Source of the DNA: Phallusia fumigata
Lineage: Eukaryota; Chordata; Ascidiacea; Phlebobranchia; Ascidiidae
Direction of reading: 5' to 3'
Length of the DNA: 64,000 bases
Assembly: GCA_008931825.1 (NCBI GenBank)
Contig: QXVZ01015148.1
Location: forward strand, 120,724 to 184,723
Below are positions 1 to 11,173 of this stretch, piece by piece. The notes beneath the pieces are model-generated. The model saw nothing but the letters and a program-made list of their open reading frames with translations. It was not told the origin of the DNA and ran no database searches. The first letter of the stretch is position 1. Each line of letters opens with the position of its first letter. A program made the translations under genes and the position numbers.

Positions 1-1734
1 TGAAATAGAGATCTCGCCCGGGACCTTTAAAACACTTTATTAGTTTTGAAGCAGATCCCTGTGTAACCCGCGTGTTAGCTGCTTTGAATCTACTCCGGTC
101 CCATTAACTAAGGAGTTTTTATTTAGACAGAATGATCTAAAGCAAATACTTTGCAACAAATACGAGCACTTGAGTAGTCGAAACTGCTCTTTTGAACCGT
201 AAGCCTGTGGCTATGATTAAACGCATTGAAGATATGGAACAGTTGATTTCTGGCCATTTTTTTGCTGCAAAATTGTCCATAACACCAGTTTTTGCCCTTT
301 TTTATTTTCAAGGGTTTCAAACACAGGGTGATCCTGAGGTCATAGCACGATCAGGCTTTTCATGCCTGTACATTGGTCGAGCGCCTAAGACCAGTAAACC
401 GAGTGATCGTCTAATTATGTTTTAAGCTTTTACGAACAACTATTTTTCGAATTAGTGCGCCACCCTGTGGACTCGATTGCAGGCGCGTTTCACTTTTTTC
501 GGCTCTCCGCGGGGATTAGGAAAGTGAGGAGCCGGTGCTTTGCGTGTGCTGCCGACACCTGTCTGTTGGTGCACTTCTGTGGCAGCTGAGTTTAAATGCT
601 CAGACGCACCGGCATTTAATAAATTTAAACCACCGTCGAGCGAATACCAAAGCGGCCTTTTTAGACCGTTGTCGGTGGTGCAACGCTCCGAAGGGAGTTG
701 CTGTTGCTGTCACGTGACAGCCTACGTCTGTCCAAGTTTACAGTAAGTTTTTAAAATTGAAAACGGAATTTGGTATTCTATTAATCGGTTTAAATGATAT
801 ACAGGCACACGTGACATTGCGTAAAGCAGCAAGAAATGAGGTTGGATTACATATATACATCATATACAAATTTGTATTATACAGTCGGTCTTCTAAACAA
901 TACAAGGCGGATTCGCAGGTTGATAAAGTGTAAAATCAATCAATCCTACCTGTCAAAAAGGTGTCCTTCTTTTAGGTCAGTGATTCTTTTATCCTTTTTC
1001 TTTGTCGGCACTCCTTTGAGATCACCAACCAGTTCCCGCATCCCTTTGTAATTTCCGAAAAATAATTTCGAATGTTCCTACCTAACTATGTAAATAACCC
1101 TTGATTAAGCGTCCTCGCTCCCCCAAGGGGTTAACGACCCCGGTTAAGAATCTCTGTAATTGTTACTTTTTTAACCTTCCCTCCAATATGATACCTGTTT
1201 TTGTTCCCATGTGCGGCTCCGTTAAACGGCACCCAGTAAAATATAGTTTGCAGGCGTTTGTTACTCTACCGGATGAATTTAAAAATAATAAAGGCCGTTA
1301 GGGGGCACTATATGTACGTTATTTTGAGATAATGTCATTCTGAGCCAATTTAAAAAAACTTAACCTTATGTCATTGAGGCGCACTATAAGTCAGTCGGAG
1401 CAGCAAATACTGACTGATACGTTTTTTGTGATAGCAATCCAAAAACTAAAGTATTTTTTCAATGTAAACATGTGAAAAACTATTGGGAAGAGGTGACGTT
1501 TTGGATTTCTGCAAACCTCCCAATTTCCTTTTTTCGCACTTCTATGTGCTTTTTTGGAACGTATCCGATTTGTTAGTTCGTGTATTTCATGTGCGCGGTG
1601 CGGTATGTAGCTGCCTGTTGCTGTTTAATAGGTGCTATTGTTTTTATCCGTCTGCATTTATGTTGTGCTTTTCTTCTTGTCGCGTACAAAACAAACCATA
1701 CTGCTATAGCGATGGTCGCTAAAATAGGTCACAT
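1..1734. other. No gene recognised
   Basis: Mixed-composition, CpG-containing DNA with only short ORFs. No splice-bounded conserved exon, RNA gene or repeat seen. A GCGCCACCCTGTGG stretch at about 459-472 vaguely resembles a CTCF site. Confidence 0.5.
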
Positions 1735-4010
1735 ATCTCTAAAATCTAGAATTTTTTAGCACCCTGAAGGTATTGTAAAGAAAAAAATTTTTTCCGACAT
1801 CAAACATTTACAAGTTTATGAATAAATTTTCTACAAACTATGATCTTATAGTGATAGTTTGAAGTTTTTTTTAAATTTAACCGAAAAACAACTACTACAT
1901 TAAACAAGGCATTTGTAATTTTTGTTTTAAACTTAGAAAAAAGACAGAAGACATTTTATTTCAGATGTTTTGTTTGTTGCTGCAAAAATTATTTGATTTG
2001 CTTTTCCACGAAGCAATACGCTGCGATCATCGGACAAATGTGCGTTAATTGTTTTTGTGGCAAATAAAACGAAAATCAAATAAACTTGGGACCTTTAACA
2101 AGCAAACAGAAGTAAATTAACATATATTTTGTAGCAAACTAGTCGAACTGCATACTAATGGGTTGATGTAAGTTGAAGTGTTTTTCTGTGCAAATCATAG
2201 ATGACAGAGGCGGATATTTTAAGCTAAATGAGTTGGTTTTAAAACTAAAAAGCGGTAATACAGGTAATAGTTTAGAAAACCTCCTGTAAAGTATGCCAAT
2301 GTCATAAAAAATTTGTGGCAGTCTTATTTATATCTTTTAACATTTGTTGTGTAAGTAAATGAAAGTTTTTTTGTCCGACCCTTTGTTCAATCAGAAAACT
2401 TTTTAGTGCTTACTGGAAAGCTTTTTCAAAGTGGCAATTTGCACTACTGAAAATATGCTGTAATATGTTAAGTAATTCACCATTTCAAATATTTACAGTA
2501 AAACTGTTGAAATGGTTACCTCCAATATACTGGTTTGTGTATTTTTGCTATATTTGCTCAGCTTTGATTCAAGATCCTTGATGCAGCTTTCTGACAGATG
2601 TTATCACAATGTGAAATATAACCCTTGCATGTTTCTATTCATTGCTGAATTCTTACCAATGATGTAATTTTCCTACAATTAGTGGTTTAATGGTGCAGAT
2701 TTTTTCACAATTGCAAGAGCTGTGCTTGGTTATTCATTAATCCACGATGCTTTAAATGTCATAGTAACATATTGTAAAAGTCCAATATTGGTGTTTTTGG
2801 AATTACATGATTGTGCTAAAACGTTCCAGATAATAGATTTGGAAATGCGCTTGTAAATATTGTATTGTATTTATTTTCAGACTTATTTAGTACGTGTTAA
2901 CTGTCTGTTACCAACCCCATGACAAAACTTATTTTGCAGTATTGGTTTTGTTTTGGAGATGCAACTTTACTTGTACATTTTGGTCAAACTGACCACCAAA
3001 TTTATATTAGATGTTGGTAATATACTTGTCACATGTAGATGTAGCTGTAAGTACTGATATTGTGTAACACAATTACACAATGCTCTTCTCACCAGTGTTT
3101 GTGTAGAATTTTGAGTTCCAAACCTCCTGTCTTACCTTAAGGCAACAAATTAAATTAAAGACCGAAAAGCAAGTAACTTGTTAAGTGCAAACACAGAATA
3201 CATTTGTGACACCACATTATTGGTTTTCCTGTTGGACCAACTTGTAATCGTTTTGGCGACGGTAAATTCTCTTGTTACAGAATGTTTTTTATCTTGACCG
3301 TGAGACTTATAATTGGTCCGTTTATTTGAAACCTAATAAAGTAACTTCATGATAAAAGAATAGCTATGGCTGGCACCAAAACCTTGATGTTTTAATATTC
3401 ACAGCATAAAACTAGTATGTATTTATTAATAGTAAACATACCAAATGCTAAACTTAGTGCTTTGCTTAAAGAGCAATTTTTTCACAAATTTTAAATAAGT
3501 GTTGATTAGATTCAGTTGTTATAGCTCATATTTAATTTACTTTATAGTGCTGGAAAATTGGCATTGAACTTCATAGCAGGCTTACACAAATCTTTAATAA
3601 CACCAGTTGTATATTTTACCTAATGTTTTACATACTGTTTGTTTAGACTATTTTTTTAAAATTTAAACATGTGTCACAACAAGCTGGAAAAGATTGTGTT
3701 GGCAACAAGGTGATTGACACAAAGCTGCATCAGATTAAAGTTTGTAAGTAATTGCACATTTGTGCTCTTTTGATTTAAATGTATCCAATCGTGATGCAAA
3801 ACTAAGTAAAAAGAAGTGAATGTTTATGTATGGTGTTTAGCGTACATAGGTCTTTTGTTTATGACCGCCTAAAGTGAAACTCTTTGGTAGATGGTGTTTT
3901 GTACCTAATTGCTCGTCCCTCTTCAATAGTTTGATTTTAAGGTGTAAACAACCCCCTCTTTTACAGTCCTGTTGTGCTTTCAGTCTAACATGACATTTAA
4001 TATTCCCTGG
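1735..4010 (+). other. CpG-poor, T-rich block without ORFs, possible transcript body or 3' UTR
   Basis: Compared with the sequence on either side, CG dinucleotides become rare, T exceeds A on the plus strand, and no ORF of 60 codons exists on either strand. AATAAA occurs at 3335-3340 and other AATAAA-like hexamers earlier. The presenilin gene and the 5' part of FRS2 look the same in composition. I infer a methylated, transcribed unit read from the plus strand; no exon can be defined. Confidence 0.3.
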
Positions 4011-7000
4011 AGGGTCTGCCGATTGACCAGGCCTAATTGTTGTGATAGACTGTTTGCCGAGTCCAGTCTGTATTGAGGTCTGTTACTTTTAACTTTGCGC
4101 CCAAACAAGATTCGAAGACCGCGCCATAAAAGGGCCCTTTGTGAGACACCCATCTTAACATGTGACCAAAACCATTAGGCCGCAGTGTTTTTCGTGGCTC
4201 AGCTTCTCGAATTACAGTTACCTCACCCATAGAAAGTGGCGCCCCACAAAAACAGTTTGCAACCCGAACCAGGGCACTTAGGTGCAGATCAGGTCAATTC
4301 AACGCTAAATAAAAACCGCCTGAACGCTCCAACTCCTTGTGTTGTTCGCATTGAATGGCCACCGCCCGATTCTGGGCCGGGTTTTCTTTACATGAAACCA
4401 AGCGTAGAAGGGTCTGAATAGCGTTCGTGTAATTGGTAGGAATGTAAACAGTAGCTTTTCAATGACAGCGACTTGGGCCCATTGTGCGAGCGGGCTTCTT
4501 TCTCCCGATGTGCGAAAACCTGCTTTCCCAAGCTCTGTTGTTCGCCTTGTGTCAGCTTTTGAGCGACTGACATGAAATATTCAGCGCAAGGCGCAGTGTT
4601 GATAAACACAACGCAAAGTAGCAAGCATGAACGTGTCCTACAGAATCAAGGGGCGTTTTTTTCTCGTCAGATTTTGGCCTAGAAGATGAGTTTGCACTTA
4701 TAACAGATTCGCAGACTTAAACACATTGCCGTTAAATTTTAAAGCGCTTTAAAGGTTACCAATACGAAAGCTTACATGTCAGTCATTCCGTGTTTATTTT
4801 GTGATTTAAAATGGGCGCACTAAAGAAATGAAAAAAGTATATTTTCTAGAGAATAATGCCTTAGTGAAGATCTTAGGAATGTTAGGCATTTTCTTCTATG
4901 CATTTCCCAGCGAGCTAAATTATTCTGATATTCACATTATGTGCAGTTTTCTAAGTGTTTCTCAGGCGGAAGTGTATCTGCCACTGTTATAAGCAATCAG
5001 CCACCTCCCACGCTGCTCATATCAGTCGTTCCCACGCCGTAATCGTCACAGTATCTTGTCGTGTTCTTGGCTTGGTGAGCGTGAAGTGTAGGCCGCCGTT
5101 TACCCAGGAGATGATCCCTATTGATTCAGGAGCGCTTTCGGAAATTTATCTTTCCCATTGAGCATGTGTATTTGCCCAACTGGCGGATGTTGCGAGCTGA
5201 GTGACTTGTGAGGTAGTGATTTGTGCTTGAATGGATACTTCCTAGCACGTGGTGTTAACGAGCGATGGACAGGACTTACTTGCGTTTAGTTTTTAAGGTC
5301 GTTTGTGTTTGTTGATCTTCTTACGTTCAGCAGATGTAACGCAAATGTTTGATTCCGATGTTTTTTTTTTCAAATTTTCCTATTACTTAAAGCAAAACAG
5401 TTGCAGTTTGTTTTCGGCGTGATTGCTGTTTTTTTAAATGTCATTGTAGATTCAAAGGATTTTTAGACTTGCGAATTTATTTTTACACTCCCTTTTTTAA
5501 AGCTTACCACCTAATCTTGTCCGTGAATGTTGTGTAATCTTATCTTACCTAGTGTCGCAGTGTTTGGTTTGTAACACTAATCAAGCCTTAATTCGTACTT
5601 TCGGCATGCTTTTATGATATGCCGATGTTACGAAACTTGGCTCTGCGCTTTGTGGAAATGAATAAAGAGATACAAGTGGCTCCATTGGGATTTACAACGT
5701 CAGCGCGTAAAGCCCCAACTCTGGTAGCTACCATAGCAACATCTCTTGTACTGTGACTAATAGCATCTCCACTTTATGAGTCATGCTCCAATACCGAGTG
5801 GCCTCTCCTGCGTTTGGGCGTCGCATCTATGCGCACCTGTTGCACCACCCAAACAGCTTAACCTAGCGTCTCGATACCCCAATTCATCCCCTTCTTCTTG
5901 CCATACACACTGGTGATACGCATCCTTTAGCGTGTTTACAAATCAAATCCGCTTTTTCGGAAGTTCGCTTAACATCGCTTGGCATCCCTTTGTAGTTGGA
6001 TGAGGAACGCTGCTCTAGCGAATAAATACAAGCTAATAAGTGGCTTGTCTTTTCAGTCGACATGCCCCCTAACGGTTACCGCTATTCGAACGATGCGTTT
6101 CGAACTATGACACTGCACACCTGGCGTTTGCAGTCATGCGGCTCAAAAGCAGGTCGATGGCGAATAAACTCAGTTCTACTGACAACTTTAAGGACTCTTT
6201 TCCGTTTTTCTCCTATTGGGCGTTTAATTTCCCGGCTGTGATTTGTATCGGATGCCTTGTAAAGTTTTCAAAACTTGACAGAGCCGATCAAAACTTAGTC
6301 AGCCATCGTGTACAGTAAGGGTTATTTAACTATAATCCTTTTGTTGCATACAACCTGATGCAAACAGCTGTGCAAAATAATCTGGTTATTTTCTGTACGA
6401 GGAACGAGGTTACACTCTTGTTATTGTTGTGTGGCGTGCAACCTGCGTAAAGCTGTAAATTGAAAAAAAGTTTTTACGCGTTATGATTTTTAGAAATTTA
6501 CTATTTTCTTATTTAAGCTACTATTGAGTTACCATTTTCGCGAAAATATTACCGCCTGCTTGACTACGTCTGGTAATCTTCAGTTGGTCATACCATCTGG
6601 TGACAAGAGATATACCAGCTTGTGGGTTCGTCCGGTCCAAACCCTTAGCAAAACCCCGCAGCCCATTGAACCACATCTGCCTGGGCTATGGGTTGGTCAC
6701 ACCATTGTTTGTTATGGCAGTGTGGCTGGTAGATTGGAATGTCGTCGAGGGGGGTCCTTCACTTTTCGACGACTACCTCCTCCAGTCGAAAGTTGGACTT
6801 TACGAATCTGGGCCCCTTGCTCAGATAGAGAGAGAACTGCGGAGTCTGGTAGGTCGAGGAGGCGAAGATTTTTTTATTGCTGTGCGTGTTTCACGTCGAT
6901 AGTTTCGGCTTTTTGGAGGAGACAGCTGTGCAAATCAGCAACCGTTGTTCTCGGGATTATTAGATTTTGCCCCACAGCAGGTCTTGAAATCTGGCGCTTA

Positions 7001-8268
7001 TGCGAAACCGTAAAAACGGTGTAAAGGTAACCGTTTACTGATGTGAACCTTCTGAAAATTATAAGCCCAAGATATTAAACTTAACATTTTATCAAACACT
7101 GTATCGTGAACAAAAATCAGCGTATTGGACTTTGCTAGGAGCGCCAACGCACTGCAACATTATAAGACCTGCCGTCAATTTTAGACCGATACAACCCGTA
7201 GTGAGTCCCTTCTACAAAGATTCCATGCATCTATAACTGCTAGAAACGTATGCTGCATTGCGTTGCGTGTCCTTGAATTGCAGACTTGCGATAAGTAAAA
7301 CACGCCTCTCAGCTTCTTCAGTGATAGGCGGCGCGTTCCAATAAGTAGTCACAAGTGCCAAGTTGAAGTACAGCGCCCACACCGAGCACCCACCAGCAGA
7401 GCTATCAACAAACACCAAGCGAGTGCAATCATCCCGTCAAGGACCAGTCAATGATTGCAAGGTCGTCGTTACGTAGCTCGTTCAGCTGTGTGTAGGCGTT
7501 CGCCATCGCAAAACACTGGAAAATGTTTGGGCTTGAAGTTTGCTTGTATGGTGTAACTTATTGACAGTGCGTGGTTGCAATATGCGGGTGTTTTTTTGTG
7601 TATGGTGCACAGTTGCTGAAAGACAGTGAAGTTTGGGTTTTGAAGTAAGATAGTGAGATAAATAAAACTGTTGCTTTCGACGTTTCGTACGTAGTAGTGC
7701 TATGTGAGTTGCTGTTTTTTGCTGTTTCGCTGGAAAAAAAGTTATTTGGTCGCTTAATCTGACCCTTGAGGGTTAGGCTGTAACTGCCAGGATAATTTTT
7801 GAACCTGTGAACAGATCACTCTATGGCCTCAGAAACGCTCATGTTGGTTTTCTTCTCGTATCTCACTACACTCTTTAAAATTCATTTTGCAACTGCTTCA
7901 AGAAACCTGCAGTGAGTCTTAAGAGTAGTAACGTGAAAAAATCAGTACTATCCCCAATCACAATAAATGGAAATTATCGAGATCCATCGGACTTCCGATT
8001 TTTAGCGTTACCAATTGGGTTCGTCGCACTGCTCCATCGCTCGTCAAAAAAACGCCGTCCCAGCCCAACAAAGGGGGCATACGAGGCCTCACCCAGCTCC
8101 CGGGGTTTACCACGTCTTTCGTCAACCCCGTTGCGTTGTAGAACAACGCGGAGATATTGAAAGGCCTTCGATGAAACGACACAGGACAACGACACTGGTA
8201 ATGATTTCCCGCCATCTGCTTCATCTTCCGCCTCGCCAGTGTTTACCTTCTGATTTATCGCCTAGCAG

Positions 8269-8445
8269 AGTTGGGGTATTCACTAATCCATCATTTCCAC
8301 CTACCGTGGCCGCGCAGCCAGAGGTTGTAGGAGCTAATATTTCAGCTAAACGGAAGCTGTTGGACATTATTGCCTATTTCGCAACAAATAGGAAGTGCTT
8401 CAAAAACGTTAATGACCACCTGAATGCGAATAAGGGTTTACCAGT
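8269..8445 (+). CDS. Candidate exon of an unknown gene
   Basis: Acceptor cgcctagcag and donor GT|GTAAGG bound one frame with no stops, reading VGVFTNPSFPPTVAAQPEVV, then ISAKRKLLDIIAYF, KNVNDHL and KGLP. Codon use looks coding but open frames of this size occur by chance here. It does not join in frame to the candidate at 9170. No family recognised. Confidence 0.2.
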
Positions 8446-9169
8446 GTAAGGTCTCATGTCTTTAAGCTTTAAGGCACCAAGCACTTATACATGTTGTATA
8501 CAGTTGAACAAAACCTAATTGAGTTCGGATCTTTTAAAATCCAATTTTCAAACATGAAACACTTGACCTATTGTATTAGACCACAGCCATTTGAACAATT
8601 GGGCCCAAAGGCGTCAATAGACAAATTATCCTGCGCTCAACGTTATTCGTATTCCCCATGGGGACGGTCGGAAGTGTCGACGGATGTATAAAAGGCTCCT
8701 AATCCAAACAGTAGGGATTTCCTTTTACGCTCGCAGCCGCTGAGAACTGATTCCTGGGCGTTCTATCAACGCCAAGCAAAAGCGTGGACCTGTCCGTCGA
8801 TCGGAAACGTACGTATGGACGTTTGTGATGCGTGACCGTATCGCTGTACAGAGCGAAATTTTAGTGAGCCGTGAAGCTCTGGTCGTGCCCTGTCGTCGAT
8901 CTCCCACCGTGCTCGCTGAATAGGCCTTGTCGCCGCTTCGTCTGGCTGCTTGAATGGTTTACCTCTGCTCGGAGTGGGGTCAGTTTCAAGTGGAAGGGCC
9001 AAATCCTCTGTGATTCACGTTCATGTGGTAGTCAGCTAGTCATCAGTCAGACTGGTGGACGTGGAGGCTTTTCATGAGATTGCGATGTCTGTGGGGAGTA
9101 AAACAGCGTTGTGTTTAGTGTGAGTGGTTTAAAATCGTTTAGAAAGGAATTCTGTGGCATCTTTTGCAG

Positions 9170-9366
9170 TGCACCACATGTATCCGTGTCATATTCAAAA
9201 TGACACTGGAGGGAAACGATTCTGTACAGTTTCGTACGTTGAGGTGTAAATGTAATAAAATGTATGTGAACTGCGTCGAAAACGGCCTAGAGGTTTTTGC
9301 CAACCGGTTTAGCCAGGAATCAGTGATGTCCCATTTATACTCCATGCGATTGAAGGGTTTATCAGT
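9170..9366 (+). CDS. Candidate exon of an unknown gene
   Basis: Bounded by a strong acceptor (catcttttgcag) and donor GT|GTGAGT, with one frame open throughout: CTTCIRVIFKMTLEGND, CKCNKMYVNCVENGLEVFAN, SQESVMSHLYSMRLKGLS. The last 15 bases before the donor closely match those of the candidate at 8269-8445. No family recognised; chance remains possible. Confidence 0.22.
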
Positions 9367-10478
9367 GTGAGTTGTTTCTGTTAAGCATTTGTTTGTATGT
9401 CTATATACGCGTACTACTGTAAACGGCTCTAAATTCAAGGTAATCGTAGAACGCGTTTAATGATTAGTCACCTTTTTGGCAATCCTACTGCTTTTATACT
9501 GAACCCTAAGCCCCGGCTGTGTCAAGAAAAGGATCCCTGATAAACCTTGGTGTCTATAACTATGCCTTGATATTTTGTCATCTATTATGATTCTTTTGAG
9601 CACCAGAGACAGCATTTCTCAGATCTTGTAACAACAAATCCTTGACAAACTGTCACATGAAGTTGCCGCACCTGTGCACACAATTCTTCATGCAGTGAAT
9701 TTGGCCTATTGTCTTTGCGCCCCTCAAGTAGGCAATCGTGTGCAAACGTTTCACAAACAGTAGCTAGATTTCTTTATCATAACATTTGGCCCTCCTAGGT
9801 GGCTGGGCCCATTGTACACCCTTGAATCCTTGGCCTCCTGTGGTGTTACGGGGTGAGCGCGACCCATTGAGGTCGTGAAGTTTAGATAGCGCCTCAACTT
9901 GCCTGTTTATGACCACTTGAAAACTGGCTCATGCTTTTGGAGGGCTCCTCAATATCTCAGTGTGTTGACACAGCATCGAGCCGGGATTAAAAATCTGCTG
10001 CGAGGGGCATTGTTGTAAATAAGATGTCCAGAAATGTACGTGCTAAACGCAATTTTCTAAGGCTATTTATCGGCGTAAATCTTTCTGGTAAATGTGTTGC
10101 ACTGTTGCTTTTACAACGGTTGGGTCCAGAATCTGTGCACTGTTTTAGCGCAAATGTTTTAAAAAACGTGTCACTACAGGTTTCAGTTCTAAGCGATTCA
10201 ATTGAAAAGTAACAAGTGTTTCAAAATGCGGGAAATTAAAACAAGCTCCTGTTTGCAAAAAGTTGTAGGAAATGTCAGGACTTCCGATCTCAATTGTCCG
10301 TTTAATTTGCGGTACTGGCTGTCTGTATTATGCCGCAAAGAGCAAAGCGAACGAACCAAGACAAAACAAGCTGATGTCTTGTTACACGGTGCTCTTAACC
10401 ATTTTAAAATACAACTTCGCGATGTATGTTCAGCTCATTGTATACATAGCTTATCATAGATTAGTGGAGCAAATCCAT

Positions 10479-10837
10479 TGAAAAGATTGGGGGGGGGGGG
10501 GGCTTTTNNNNNNNNNNNNNNNNNNNNNNNNNNNNNNNNNNNNNNNNNNNNNNNNNNNNNNNNNNNNNNNNNNNNNNNNNNNNNNNNNNNNNNNNNNNNN
10601 NNNNNNNNNNNNNNNNNNNNNNNNNNNNNNNNNNNNNNNNNNNNNNNNNNNNNNNNNNNNNNNNNNNNNNNNNNNNNNNNNNNNNNNNNNNNNNNNNNNN
10701 NNNNNNNNNNNNNNNNNNNNNNNNNNNNNNNNNNNNNNNNNNNNNNNNNNNNNNNNNNNNNNNNNNNNNNNNNNNNNNNNNNNNNNNNNNNNNNNNNNNN
10801 NATCCTATAGAAAAGTGGGGGGGGGGGGGGACTTTTT
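10479..10837. repeat. G14 homopolymer repeats on both sides of the first N gap
   Basis: The unit GAAAAGATT, fourteen G, CTTTT (10479-10507) recurs as GAAAAGT, fourteen G, ACTTTTT at 10810-10837. The gap (10508-10801, 294 N) is thus bracketed by near-identical direct repeats, the likely reason assembly failed there. Confidence 0.8.
10508..10801. other. Assembly gap (N)
   Basis: 294 undetermined bases. ORFs that cross it are artefacts of translating N. Confidence 0.99.
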
Positions 10838-11099
10838 AGTGTGAGTAATTTTTGTGCAGATGACGTCATATTGGACGTTACGACGTCACAATACAGATTT
10901 TTCTGTCGCAAAACATGTGTTACATTTCGATTGAGACTGTCTTAAAACGCCGTTAAAACTGTTTGCGATCGCCTAACTGTTGCAAAAGTATTTGAAAAGT
11001 GCTAAAATTGTTTTAATGCAACAGTAAACAAACTTTGAACCCGCTTTAAACAATTAAACAAGATTTTGGGTTTCATCCTAAATAAAATAAATTCGTAAC

Positions 11100-11173
11100 A
11101 TTTTTTTAAAACAGTCGAAACAAAAATATTGGGGGGACATGTCCCCCCCCGCCCCCCAGGATTTGCGCCCGTG
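11100..11173. mobile_element. Terminus of a DNA transposon-like repeat (G/C palindrome end)
   Basis: An 18-bp perfect palindrome GGGGGGACATGTCCCCCC (11131-11148) followed by C-rich sequence and GGATTTGCGCCCGTG. Read on the minus strand this gives CACGGGCGCAAATCC, a G-rich run, then the palindrome, an arrangement seen at the ends of animal DNA transposons. The other end may lie in or beyond the gap at 10508. Family not determined. Confidence 0.4.

Larger units (their letters stand above)
4011..10478. other. Mostly unassigned CpG-rich DNA
   Basis: Apart from the two candidate exons at 8.3 and 9.2 kb and an RFX X-box-like motif at 5727-5740, nothing is recognised. An open frame at 6600-6902 (containing LVDWNVVEGG and LVGRGGEDFF) has a donor-like GTAGGT inside it and could be an exon, but it overlaps a longer frame in another phase and is not supported further. 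Confidence 0.45.

Noticed and set aside
6524-7024. 166-codon ORF
   Set aside because: Overlapped by another open frame of 100 codons on the same strand, odd Arg/Trp/Cys-rich composition, no domain; of a length expected by chance in this composition.
10435-10911. ORFs of 110-158 codons across 10.4-10.9 kb
   Set aside because: Most of their length is N from the assembly gap.
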